Shown piece after piece: positions 46,961-58,970 of a stretch of 64,000 nt of DNA; positions within the stretch are counted from its first letter, which is position 1; each line of letters opens with the position of its first letter. The translations under genes were made by a program, and so were the position numbers. Under the pieces are notes generated by a model, which did not search any database, had not been told where the DNA came from, and saw only the letters and a list, made by a program, of their open reading frames with translations. This DNA is from Macrocybe gigantea (taxonomy: Eukaryota; Basidiomycota; Agaricomycetes; Agaricales; Callistosporiaceae), in NCBI GenBank assembly GCA_011319805.1, contig SJRY01000111.1, positions 186,001 to 250,000 on the forward strand. Direction: 5' to 3'.

Positions 46961-48629
46961 TTACACTTTGATGGCGTGAAAAATGTACCCTGCAGACCCG
47001 GACGTCGACATAATCGGATGGGTCGCCCAGGCAGTACCTAAGACAATACAATATAGCGGAAAACACACGACAAGGTACGATGGAAACCGACCTGATATTG
47101 GCGCAGCCATGATTCTGTCACCGTAGGACACAAAAACTCGGATCGCGAACGTATGATGCTTTGCAAATTGGCAAGTATCTAAACCACGCATTCAGCGCCC
47201 GTTCGTTAGCAGTGTCTCTCCTGTAATGCAGACCTGTATGTGAGGACTATGGACAACTATTGAACCCGAGCCGGCAACATATGCCTGCAGTCGGTCTATT
47301 ACCGACAAGGGATCATATTCGCTGGCTACTATAAGTCTTGATCATTGAAATCAGATCAGAAGGGGATGAAAACCATTCCAATGTGGCGCACGCGTCGAAT
47401 TCCCCTCCAAATAACTCTTCTCGAGTGCTGGAGAGTTGATTAGATATAGCTTTGCGTTTATTTAATCGTGATTTCTGTCTTTCCGACTTGAATTCGCCTT
47501 GCGGGACATCGGAAGGTGGCAGTACTGAGGGGGAGTTTAAGAGGATCCAGGACTTGGAGGAAAAAAAAAAAAGAAAGAAAGAAATTCGCCTCACTAGGTG
47601 TATAATCCTCTTCGGCCGTTGCCCAGTTCAAAGTTGCAAGCACTCCAGTAACGACATTACGTTTGAAATTCATGTTTGCCAATACTGGATATGCTGGGGG
47701 GGAGTCGGTGTCGCAGACAGTTATAAGCCTGCCATGCCCTACCGAAAAGTCATGAGTTGGTTATGAGTGACGATCGAGCTCCTCATCGTACCTCCCATAC
47801 GCTCCAAGATTCCTGCGACAACCAAGCCAGAGGCGTCATCAACAGCTAGATACCGGCCTCCCGGTCGGACATTGGCCAAGTTCAGGATCTGTGCAAGCGA
47901 GTCTGGCCGCATGTCTCTAATTCGACTCTGATCCTTGTTGAACCAATAGTCGCACACGTTGAAGACGGTAGGCTCAATGGTTGTAAACGACTTTGAATAT
48001 CTAAAGTATGTGGGTAAAAGCAAGCTTGGACTATATCTTGGCCTACGCACTTGGCTTCTTTCCGTTTTCGGTACTTTTCTTTACTGTACTCTGTCTTCAA
48101 CGAATAATTTGCATGTTGCTCAATCTGTTTCTTGATGATATCCTACGGATGGCTCAGAATCGACAATATTTCGATCAATGCGTACTCACCGATGCGTGAA
48201 CGCCGGACTCCTTAAGAAGTTGAATTTCGGAAATGGTCAAAGGTTGCACAAACTCCCCATCGTTTATGAGCTCGTTCGTAGCATCCGTGTCCCCTGAGAG
48301 TTGAATGCCATCAACAGTCTTTACATGTCAAGTAAGATCGACATACCGACTTCTTGCAAAGTGCGAGGCGGGACAACTTGCAGCATTTTGTTCACCAGCT
48401 CGTACGTTAAACCATACGGCTGTCCTATCAGTTCATTTGCATGAAATGACCCCAATCTGCCCAACGAAGTTGTCCTTTCTTACAGTCAGGCTATTTTCAG
48501 GTCGCACGAAGTACGTCCTTACGAGTCCTTCTCTATTTTTACACCCTTGGAATCACCATTGGGTAGACGAAGTAAAACCATATCGCCGGCTTGGATTATA
48601 GGATTCCTCGTCTCCACGTCGTCGGACAT
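46961..48629 (-). CDS. TRM6: tRNA (adenine-58-N1)-methyltransferase non-catalytic subunit
   Basis: TRM6 (GCD10) is the RNA-binding partner of TRM61, which methylates A58 of tRNAs in the nucleus. The N-terminus (MSDDVETRNPIIQAGDMVLLRLPNGDSKG) is followed by exons with NSLTVRKDNFVGQIG. A central exon (47739-48050) has NVCDYWFNKDQSRIRDMRPD and GGRYLAVDDASGLVVAGILERMGG, the degenerate SAM-fold typical of TRM6. Near the C-terminus ANMNFKRNVV and THPIMSTSGSAGYIFHAIKV match the family end. The TRM61 SAM-binding motif is not expected and not seen. The start is 123 bp from the UNC-45 start on the other strand. Confidence 0.9.
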
Positions 48630-48752
48630 GTCGTAGACCGCGTGAGTGATTGTTGGACAGCCGAACTCTGGGGGATGCAAGAGAAAAAAAAAGGGAAGCA
48701 CGGGTTCGCGTTGTCTGTGATCGAGGTGATCAGTCACGTCAACCAGTCTTTC

Positions 48753-50816
48753 ATGTCTACTAATAACCCTGACGCTACCGAGCAGCAGCGGCACGATGTC
48801 CTGACGCGATTGCTCAAGACTACGCCAGATCTAGCGGATTTACGGCCAGACGAAGCCTATCTCTTCTCCTCTTTCTCACCTAACGACCCGCCTGATGTTC
48901 GTTCGAAGGCTCTTCTCGTTCTGTCCTCGATCTGTCAACGAGTCAGAGCATCACGATCTGGCGGACGATCAACCGACGAGCTTCAGACAAGGGCACTTGT
49001 TGGCGCCTTTGGGCCAGCAGTCGCATCGCGTTTATCCGACCCCGACGAAAACGCTCAGCTTACAGGCATATCCTTCTTGGTGGCCCTTTTCCAAACTGAC
49101 GTGTCGAGCGCCTCCCATATTTTCCAACAGTACGGCATTCCTGAATCCCTCGCGGAAATCATCGATCTTCGCCATCTTTCCAAGTTGCCCAATCCTTAAT
49201 ACAATTGTTATCTCAAGCATGCGGGCAGAAGCTATGCCGGCAATTCCTGAGCTCGCAGATCCTGCAATGGTTAGAACGGAATACTCGACCGCATGTGAAT
49301 GTTGCACTCCAAGCAGGATCTATTACTGCCTTGGTAAAATTCACGAAGGGTACGGAGGCTGAGGAGGTTAACGATGCGGGGGAACGACTGCTTCGAAACC
49401 TCTTCAACAGATCGCATATACAGAAGCTTTGAAAAATATCATACTGGCTGATGGCCAAATCTCATCGAAATCTGATGCTATTGAAGGCTTGGCATATCTC
49501 AGCAGCGATCCGGACGTAAAGAGATTGCTGTCCAGTGATCGACTCTTCCTGCGCAGGCTGTTTTCTGTCGTCCGACTAGTTAAAGGAGATCTCGAGCATG
49601 CGCCTGCTTCCACGCTTTCTTATGGCGTACTTGCCATTATAACCAATCTTTGTGCATATCGTCCTCGGCTCACCGAAGAAGAGGCACAGGTGGAAAAACT
49701 GCGACAGATGGCCAAACAGGCAAAACCTTCCACGGCTTTGTCAAATTTCGAAGACGATGAAGTAGTAAAGCAAAGAATTCGAGCGCTTTTGGATGCGGGG
49801 TCATGGAAGTTTTCCTACCCGCGTTGTCACAGGCAGAGACGCAGGGCTCAGGCATTACAGCTGCGAAGTCTCTCTTGAACATTGTAGAAGACAAGGAAAA
49901 TCGGGGACAGGTGCTACAAGGAGGAGGCGTGAAGGTATTATCGCTCATCATCCGGCGCATTCTGCCAGCCGTTCCACGGATGACTCCCAGCACAGCGGTG
50001 ACCCTGGAGCCACCACATTTTTATGCAATCCAGGCTTTAGCCAAACTTACGATTACCTCCTCTCCGGTACAGGTCTTTGGGCCGAACGATGGGGCGATAT
50101 ACGACGCTATCCGACCGTTGTCTTTGATGCTACAACACGGATCAGCTTCTCTCTTACAGCGATTTGAAGCTCTCATGGCGCTCACGAACCTATCTTCTCA
50201 CAATGCAGAAACAGCAACCCGCATCGCAAAGGCTGAAGGTCTCATGAGCAAAGTAGAATTCTTGCTGTTGGAAGATCATACACTCATTCGGCGGGCCTCA
50301 ATGGAGCTCATCTGTAATCTCATCGCCGGGTCGGATTACGTCTTTGAGCGGTACGGAGCCGAGTCCTCCGCTAACGCCAGAACGAAACTTCATATCCTAG
50401 TCGCCATGTCCAATGTTGAGGATTTGCAAACAAGGTTAGCCGCTGCCGGAGCCTTGGCAACCGTAACGTCCGCCCAGTTGGCTTGCGAAAACCTGATAGC
50501 CTTGCAATTCGAGAAACACCGTGTTTTTCCCATTCTTGCACGCCTCATCGACCCTAGTGTTGCCCCGGCGGATGATGAGGTAGATATTCCCGATATGCAT
50601 CCTGGGCTTATCCATCGAGCAGTCATCTGTATTCGCAACATTTTCAACGCTGCGGACTCCGCCGTCAAATCAGCACTGATGAAGGATGCACAGGAAGCAG
50701 GATTGCCGCTGGCCTTGGCGAATATCGTTCACAGTAATGTTACTGGACTTTCGTCGGACGTACTATCGGCAGCTGCGGAGATGTTGAAGACATTACCGGG
50801 TAATACAAGATCCTGA
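48753..50816 (+). CDS. SHE4: UNC-45/She4-type myosin chaperone, frame disturbed
   Basis: UCS-domain proteins fold and stabilise myosin motors. The gene reads as one long armadillo-helical protein of about 685 codons, almost without introns. One-base breaks occur near 49184 (SKLPN must shift to VAQSLIQLLSQACGQ), near 49420 and at the GGGG of 49797-49800. Reading across them gives a continuous helical repeat. The last third has LMALTNLSSHNAETATRI, LIRRASMELICNLIAGSDYV and QTRLAAAGALATVTSAQLA, the typical UCS pattern. No TPR repeat is evident, as in fungal She4. It lies 147 bp upstream of the class I myosin gene on the same strand. Confidence 0.82.
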
Positions 50817-50962
50817 AAGTCTTTACCGCAGTCCATGTAGATGCAGAGTTGACGAATACAAAGACGATATTCCTAATTCGGCAAAAGCCGCCATAACCTT
50901 CGCCTTACTGTCAACCTCCATCATAGATTAGCGGGTGGCGACACCCTCTGCTCCATACTGCA

Positions 50963-53900
50963 ATGGTGGGCAATGCGCGAGCCCCGACACAATATGCTGA
51001 TGTGCATTATCGCATAGGCACCATCGAAAAAGGCTGGTAAGAAAGTCACACCTGCACCCAAGAAGGCTGGAGGTCAGGGGAAAGTTGCCAAGGCATGCAA
51101 TCTTACTTCTGTACTCGCGATTATCTCAACCTCCGGCTTTATAGGCGGACTGGAAGGAAGGCTTCAAGAAGAAGCAGGTTGGAGTAACGGATATGACCCT
51201 TTTGACGACCATCAGCAACGAAAGCATCAACGAGAACCTGCAGAAAAGATGGACTAACGCCGAGATATATACTTACATCGGAGGTGTCCTTATATCTGTG
51301 AACCCCTTTCGCGGTGAGCCTCAGTCACTCTTCTCGCCCCCGTCTCTTATCACTCCATGGCTAGACTTGGGAATATACACGGACGAAGTATTGCAGAAAT
51401 ACAGGGGCAAAAACAGGCTTGAAGTTCCTCCACACGTCTTCAGCATCGCGGAGAGCGCTTACTATAACATGAATGCCTACCATGACAACCAATGCGTTAT
51501 CATATCAGGAGAATCTGGTGCAGGGAAGACAGAAGCAGCCAAACGTATCATGCAGTACATCGCCGCCGTCTCAGGAGGGCAAGATAATAGTATACAGGAA
51601 ATAAAGGACATGGTGTTGGCGACGAATCCCTTGTTGGAAAGTTTTGGATGTGCAAAAACCCTTCGTAATAACAACTCTAGCCGGCATGTACGTTTTCGAA
51701 CATCCAACTACACGAGTTTTCCTCATACTTTAAACCAGGGAAAATACTTAGAGATCATGTTCAATACCCAAGGAGAGCCCGTCGGGGCACGGATTACCAA
51801 TTATCTCCTGGAGAAGGGTCGCGTGGTCGGCCAGATAGAGAATGAACGTAACTTCCATATCTTCTACCAGTTCACAAAGGCGGCTTCGGACGATCAAAGA
51901 GGTATGAAGCAGGCGACTTGCAATGATGAGACATTTTGCTTATGTCCTTTTCAGAGGCCTTTGGTATCCAGGGGCCGGAGGCATACATGTATACCAGCGC
52001 AAGCAATTGTCTGGACGTAGCGGATATAGATGATAGAAAGGATTACGGCGAAACGCAGGTAAGCTGGAGAAACATAGATAAAGGTTTTGAAATCCGGTTA
52101 ATTGGACATTTAGAGGGCAATGAGCGTCATCGGTCTCAGCAGTCTTGAGCAGCATGAGATATTTCGAATGCTGGCTATCGTTCTCTGGTTAGGGAATGTC
52201 CAGTTTGAAGAAGCGGATGATGGCAATTCCAAGATATCAGACACAAGCGTGACGGATTTCATAGCTTATCTGATGGAGGTCGATGGTACTGTGTTGCAGA
52301 AGGCCTTGACATCAAGAGTGATGGAAACGCAACGCGGAGGGCGCAGAGGCTCTGTTTATGATGTGCCTCTTAATCCAGCCCAGGCATCTTCAGGACGAGA
52401 TGCGCTGGCCAAAGCCATATATAACAATCTCTTCGAATGGATCGTGTCAAGGGTAAACGTTTCCATGAAAGCACGTTCTGAAAGCGCCCACCTTATCGGA
52501 TTCTGGTACGTCGTCTTGCTTATCACCTTTTCGATGGTACGATCATCAAGCATTAGGATATTTATGGGTTCGAGATCTTTGAGGTTTGTCGTTACATACG
52601 TCGTTCGACAGCCATTCTAACGGTAATATCCAGGACAACTCCTTCGAACAACTCTGCATCAACTACGTCAACGAGAAACTCCAGCAAATCTTCATCGAAC
52701 TCACGCTGAAGACAGAGCAAGAAGAATATGTGCGCGAACAGATCAAGTGGACGCCCATCAAATACTTCAACAACAAGGTTGTATGCGACCTTATTGAAGA
52801 AAGGCGGCCACCTGGCATTTTCGCCGCGCTTAATGATGCCTGTGCGACGGCCCACGCCGATCCGACTGCCGCTGACAACAGCTTCATACAACGACTGCTA
52901 TGTTGGCTTCAAACCCTCACTTTGAAGCTCGTGGGGCACAATTTTTGGTGAAACACTATGCGGGAGATGTCATGTACAACGTTGCGGGTATGACAGACAA
53001 AAACAAGGATTCATTGATCAAGGACCTGCTCGACCTTGTCGCGAGTAGTGGCAATCAGTTCATGCAGAACTTGTTCCCTGATCGACCCGACCCCAACAGC
53101 AAGAAGCGCCCTCCGACTGCTGGTGACAGAATAAAGGTATTACTGTCCTGTGGATGGTGTTCATGAGATTGAGATATTGATTCGATCAGGCTTCTGCGGG
53201 TGCCCTCGTCGATAATCTTATGAAAGCACAACCTTCATACATCAGAACAATCAAACCTAATCAAAATCGCAGTTCCACTGAATACGACACTAAAGCAATT
53301 CTCCACCAAATCAAGTATTTGGGATTGCAAGAGAACGTCCGTGTTCGTCGAGCTGGTTTTGCTTATCGGAACACATTCGAGAAGATGGTAGAGCGATTCT
53401 ATCTTCTTTCGCCCAAGACATCATTTGCAGGCGAATACACGTGGCAAGGCGACGCAAAGACGGCCTGCCAACAGATTCTGAAAGACACGGGAATAGCTCG
53501 AGATGAATGGCAGATGGGTGTCACCAAAGCGTTCATTAAGAATCCGGAGACGGTATAATTCCTCGTCACACGTTCTTCAAGATTGACTGTCCTTTCTCTT
53601 CAGTTATTTGCTTTGGAAACAATGCGAGATCGGTATTGGCATAACATGGCTGCGCGCATTCAACGGGCGTTCCGGAATTATATGCGTTATAAGCACGAAT
53701 GTGCACGCAGAATTCAAAGATTTTGGAAGAACAACAAAGAAGGTTTAGCATATGCTGAAATCCGAGGATATGGCCATCAAATTCTTGCTGGCAGGAAAGA
53801 GAGGCGGAGATTTAGTCTTCTCAGTTATCGGCGCTTCATGGGCGACTACCTCAATGTTACTGGTAAAAGTGCGCTCGGGACAGAATTGGCGGCTGTTTGT

Positions 53901-55613
53901 AATATTGGAGGCGAGTCCTCATGGATCATATTGCCACCAGTTCTGATACTTTCTTTTATTACTGTCGATTATCATCAGCTGAACCCGTCGCATTCAGTGC
54001 AAGGATACAAGTATTAGTTTCGAAACTAGGTCGGTCAAGCAAGCCAAGCCCACGGTTCATACTAGTGGTCAGTTGTGCGACTACTTCAAGTCTTCCAGTA
54101 ATAACGTCGTGACAGACGAACAAAGCCGTTTATATTGTTGTCACGCATGCAAAGGACGGCCATACTCAACATATGCTTGAACGGAAGCTTCCGCTGGTGA
54201 CGATCAAGAGCATCGGAATGTCTAACTACAAGATGACTGGATGGTCAGCATCAGCATTCTTTTAACCTTGCTTGTCACCTCAACCGTAGTCGTGTAGAGC
54301 TTGAACAGCAATACGCCGGGCGAAGAAGGCGATCCCATCTTCCGATGTGACTTCAAGACCGAACTTGCCACACATCTGCTTCGCCTGACCCAGGCCAGCG
54401 TTACTCTTCTAATTGGACCCGCGTACGCTCCGCTGATCTGTGCAATGGGATGTCATTCTAAGTTCTTGACCATAGTCTTGAGTATGCGAAGAAGAAGGAG
54501 AAGAAGGCACAGATCAAATTTGTCAAAGACGAGTCAATAACTAAAGGCGACGTTTACAAGAGCCATACAGTCTCCGTAGCATCCGGAGAACCGCCGAACA
54601 GTGTTTCTCGTCCTCCTGCCAAGAGAAAGGCTGGTGTCGTCCGTCCAATTACCCAAGGGAAACTTTTGCGGACAGGGGGACCCTCGGCCGTGGGTACTCC
54701 ATGCTGTGACTTCGTGCTCTGCTCAACGCGTCTTGACTTTAGAATAAGCCCAAGCCTGTATCTAAGCCTAAACCTGCTGCCAACCTCTTCCAGGCAAAAC
54801 AACAGCAACCGTTTCTAAGCAGCCAACTCCCGCGCCATCCAGCAGCACACAACGCATACTGTCTGCCCCTCCGCGGAATAATGCCCCGCCTCCACCGCCT
54901 CCTCCTCCACAGTCAGCAGCAGTGCAATATCGTGCGAAATTTAATTTCGAAGGTCAAGAAGGTGAAATGTCATTGCAAAAGGATGAGGTGGTGGAGCTGG
55001 TGGAAAAAGACGATAATGGCTGGTGGCTGGTGAAAAAGAATGGAGCTGAGGGTTGGGCACCGAGCAACTACCTAGAGCTTTTGCCTCCCAAGGCTGCTGC
55101 CCCTCCAGCCCCCCCTCCTCCGCCTAGGACGAGACCTGCTCCTTCCATTGCAGCTAGCACCCCTGTGAGCAGCATAGCGGCAAGTCCCTCTGCCAAACCC
55201 GTGGCCGTTTTCCCTGGTATGGCGCCTTCAAACGGCTCCGCTGCACCCTGGAAGAAATCTTCAACGGTTCCAGAATCTGCTGCGCCCGGCTTTCGTCCTT
55301 CGAGTTCTTCTGGCGCTCCCAAGGGGCCCGCACCTCCAGTTGCATCCAAACCCAAACCTCCTCCAGTTGCTGCCAAACCGGGTGCTCCAAAGATACCAGC
55401 CAAACCACTGGTGCCTACCGCGTCGAAACCAAGCGCACCGCCAGCATTAGCTCCAAAGGCTGCATCAAGAGTCGCGGGTGCTGTCGGCCAAATGGATCTG
55501 TCGGCAGCGGTACGTATCATCGTAAAAAATCACAATTTTTTTTTGGCGGGGGCCAATGTTTAATTTCACAGCTGGCTAAACGAGCGCAAAGAATGGCAGA
55601 AAATCACGAATAG
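50963..55613 (+). CDS. MYO1: class I myosin
   Basis: This actin-based motor works in endocytosis at actin patches. The start codon stands alone as a 3-nt exon (50963-50965); a 52-nt intron follows and exon 2 begins APSKKAGKK. The motor domain spans about 51150-53570: [20 protein letters not shown], the P-loop [31 protein letters not shown], and the actin-site region [13 protein letters not shown] [15 protein letters not shown]. One or two IQ motifs follow ([28 protein letters not shown]). A TH1 tail (about 53750-54540) and an SH3 domain ([29 protein letters not shown]; 54920-55080) come next, then a Pro/Ala-rich tail. It ends [13 protein letters not shown], without a clear acidic DDDEW tail. 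An intron at 51093-51144 may use a GC donor. Confidence 0.9.
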
Positions 55614-55791
55614 AACATCGCGATATTGTTTTGCAACAGACGATCTATGCAACTGCAGACTCGTGGAAAGGAATACGCAATAATGTTTAGTAGTAATGCA
55701 CTATTATGGAGGAATATACAACCATGTCTCATGAAGATAAATTGCGGGGGTATCAGGAAGGTATAAAGAGTCTAATAAGTGATGAACTAGG
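55614..55791. other. convergent 3' gap
   Basis: A 178-bp AT-rich gap between two convergent stop codons, holding likely 3' UTRs only. Confidence 0.4.
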
Positions 55792-57646
55792 TCAAAACGA
55801 ATGAGTGATCAGTATTGGTGGAGGTGTGGGACTGGGAGAAGGGGTGTTTCTAGGCAAAGTCATTGCCTCAACTTCCTCCTCGGAATTGAGGTCCTCATCG
55901 GCGACAGGAATGGTGAGGGGGGACGGCGATGGCGGATCATTGACATTGTCCGTCTGGTCAGGGTCCAGGTCGCCGTCTCCTGAATCCCTCCATGAGCGAA
56001 CCTCTTCGGCGCTGAGGACTTTAGCGCCGCCCTTTGAGATGGCGAAGTCCTCGACCTTGGTCTCGAGTGCTCTCTTTCCCGCTCGTATGAGACTTTCTAG
56101 TATAGCTTTAATGCGGACATAAACTTCGTCTTGGTGATCATCATCATGTTCTTCGTCCTCGTCATCGTCTTCTTCTTCTTCATCGTCTGCCGCTTCGGGT
56201 TCCAGGGATGACTTCACTGCTCGATACGTCCGAGGGGGTAGGATCAAACGGGACTCGCGGAGTTTGCGCTTCAGTTCCCTGATTTCTTTCGCCTGGCGAT
56301 GCTTAGCTGTCTCGAGCGAAGCATTGATTGCTAAGAGTGAACGATTGGTGATTTCTAGGTCCGCAATCTGTAAATCGTTGATATGCTTAAGATGACCTAA
56401 AAATTGCAATCGCTGCACGGACCTTGCGAACTGTCTTTGCTTCAGTTTTGACCTTGAGATCCCTGTCACTCTCCTCATCCCCTGAATCCCGGTGGTGGTT
56501 GACATCCAGTCCGTTGAGACGGTCCTGGTCATAGGTCGGATCATGCACGGTTTTTGCGGTGGTCCAGGCTTGTTTGCCATTCCGCAAAACAAAACTTGCA
56601 CTCCCTTCTGCAGAGGACCGTGATACGGAAGAGTGGGAAGAAAAGGACACGGCAGAGGCCGGAGGCGAATTGGAAGGTAAGGGAACCAGAGCTGGATCGA
56701 CGAGGACAATGGAGTATGGAGAAGCGTCGGTCGACACTGCCTGCGGGGATTGGAATGGTTGGAATTGTTGTCGGACAGTCGGGCGGTTGGGAGCAAATCG
56801 GTGTGGGTTGGCGGCTGGGGTGGCGGTAGTAATAGGGTAGAAGGTTGGAGGAGGAGGGCTGCTAGATTGTAGCGAGACGCTAGAGGATATTGACGGTGCA
56901 CGCGTTCGGGTCAGTGCTGGACGCGAAGAGGGGAGGAGAGGCGACGAAGACGGGCTCTCATTTGATGACGGCTTAGCCAAGCCAGAGACCTTGGACTTTA
57001 TTCTCAGCGGCGGCGACTGACTGTCCTGTGCAGGTAACGGCTCTTCTGGCGGGAACTGGGGGGAGCCGGAACGCGAGGTGACATCAGTCGAGTGTTGCAG
57101 AGAAGAAAACGATGTTGCGTGATGAAGCGAGAGACTGCCCTGACGAGGCCGATGTGTTCTGGGGATTGTGTGGATTGCGTCGGACACGGTGGTGAGGGAT
57201 CGGAAGCGTGGCTCTGGCGTGGCTGGCGTCGATTTTGGCGTCAAGGGTCGTGCGGTGGCTGAGGAGATAGGCCGAGTCCTGGGGTGGAAAGTCGGGGAGA
57301 GCGCGCCCGACGTTGGAGCGGCGCGAGTCGGGGGTCGCACTGGGGAGGCGGCACGTGGAGTGACGCTGATAACCGAGGCGGGGCGACTGACGGCAGGTCT
57401 GCTGGGGGCGACAGGGGACTGGCTCGGTGTCTTTCGGATGGGGGTCGCAGCGCTGTTCACCTTGGCCTTTGGCCGGGCAGACTTGGACGGAGACGGGGGA
57501 CGCGCGACGGGGTCATGAACGAGCTTCGCGGTGACCTGAGTGTGGCGAATAAAGCTCGGTGCTGGCAGGTACGGAGAACGGTCTCTGACGTTTGGTCTAG
57601 GAACAGGGTGCATGGAGGACGAGGAGAAAGAAGAAATGACATTCAA
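55792..57646 (-). CDS. Ser/Pro-rich protein with C-terminal coiled coil
   Basis: Two exons (56423-57646 and 55792-56367; 55-nt intron) give 599 aa. I do not recognise a family. The first 380 residues are low-complexity Ser/Pro/Thr-rich and probably disordered. After a short charged segment the second exon encodes a coiled coil (IADLEITNRSLLAINASLE, then KEIRELKRKLRESR). A strongly acidic run (DDEEEEDDDEDEEHDDDHQDE) and a helix (VRIKAILESLIRAGKRAL) follow, and it ends in an acidic tail. The composition suggests a nuclear or cytoskeletal scaffold, but this is a guess. Confidence 0.6.
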
Positions 57647-57662
57647 ACAAATTCAAATTTGA

Positions 57663-58529
57663 TCACTGACTACTTAAATATCGCTTCACCACTTCCTCCG
57701 CTATTCTCTCCACCATCTCCCGCATTCGCCCGCTCCCATTCCCCCTCAAAGACGCCAGCACGCTCTTCTCTACGTATTTCCCTACCATGTCCACCTCAAT
57801 GTTAACCGTCGATCCCAACTCCTTCTGGCTCAGTGTGATCTTTTCTTGCGTGTGCTGGATCAACATGACGCTGAATGTTCGCTTCTCATCATCAACGCCC
57901 GTCACCGTGAGCGACGCCCCATCTATCGTCACATAACCTTTTGGGATGAGGTAGGGCAGGAGCGACGGCCTGCTCCCCGTTGGCTCTGGGAACTGGAATC
58001 GTAGCCGTAACGAGTCGCCGTCTGGCATTCTCTCGACGATCGTTGCGGTGCCATCCACATGAGCCTTGGAACCGCTGTCTTCTTCTTGTCATGTCGATAT
58101 AACACGTAGACTCTTACCTGTACAAAGTGCCCTCCGAATCGCACATGTGGCCCCATGGCACGCTCCAGATTCAGCTGATCCCCCTCTTTCCTTTCACCTG
58201 CATCGAAGTCGTACAATTGTAGCGGGGTGCTACGGCTGACGGCTCACCTAAATCCGTTCGCTCGAGCGTCTCATTCGCCAACCACACCTTGAACCATCCA
58301 CCATGCTCGTTCTTGTCAAACTCGGTGACCGTAAGGCAGGCGCCGTTCACTGCGATCGAGTCTCCGATATGACAGTCCCCCAGTATCGGCGCCGAATCTG
58401 AAATGACCAGAGTGCAGCCTCCCGAGTCCTTGACGATTGAACGGACAGTCCCGAGGTGCTCGATCTGAAGTGGGAATCAACGGAGCATGAAAGGCGTCGA
58501 GTCGCAACGCGTACCAAGCCAGTGAACAT
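57663..58529 (-). CDS. RIB5: riboflavin synthase
   Basis: This enzyme joins two molecules of 6,7-dimethyl-8-ribityllumazine to give riboflavin. Four exons (58515-58529, 58248-58464, 58118-58197, 57663-58064; introns 50-53 nt) give 237 aa, the family size. The two lumazine-binding repeats are clear: MFTGLIEHLGTV...SIAVNGACLTVT in the first half and GGHFVQAHVDGTA...YVTIDGASLTVTGV in the second. The N-terminal MFTG needed at the active site comes from a 15-nt first exon. The start is 68 bp from the small membrane protein on the other strand. Confidence 0.95.
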
Positions 58530-58597
58530 TGTAGTGCACGATCAGGTGAAATAGTCAGAGCCGAGTAAAGCCATGCACTGTTTGGCTTTTTCTTTTC

Positions 58598-58873
58598 ATG
58601 AGCGATCAGCACCCTCAACGTCCTTCAGCCCAGAATCGGACGTTGCTGCAGTCCTATGCAGGTAAAACCCATTCTTATCCACGCTCGTATGCCCCTTCTC
58701 ATCTCCAACTTTCAGCTCTTCCCGCCAAAACACGGCTCCTGTTCTCGCTCGGTGTCTGCGCCGTCGCGGCCGTCGGCCTCGTAGTTTCCGATTATCTCGA
58801 ACGGCAACTGCCTGCAACCCCAAAAGACGCACAAAGGTGTTTCATGCTCTCGATACGACTGTTACAGTGCTGA
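58598..58873 (+). CDS. small single-pass membrane protein, uncertain
   Basis: A 91-codon frame begins 68 bp from the riboflavin synthase start. One hydrophobic segment (about residues 45-65, RLLFSLGVCAVAAVGLVVSD) is flanked by a Ser/Arg/Tyr-rich N-terminus. Small fungal membrane proteins such as respiratory-chain or TIM-type subunits have this look, but I cannot name it. A short intron near the end (GTGTTT to TTACAG) is possible and would change the last residues. Confidence 0.4.
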   Translation: MSDQHPQRPSAQNRTLLQSYAGKTHSYPRSYAPSHLQLSALPAKTRLLFSLGVCAVAAVGLVVSDYLERQLPATPKDAQRCFMLSIRLLQC

Positions 58874-58970
58874 ACGTGCATCACAAGTAGGAACAATACA
58901 CAAAATCCATAGCAGGCTAGTTTGCGTGAATCTACTCATATCTTGCAATCCGAATGTCTTTGTGATGGTT

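Noticed and set aside
57168..57805. Long plus-strand frames opposite the Ser/Pro-rich gene
   Set aside because: They are antisense to low-complexity coding sequence and have Gly/Arg-rich random composition; the minus-strand frame is continuous over 1.2 kb with a proper intron.
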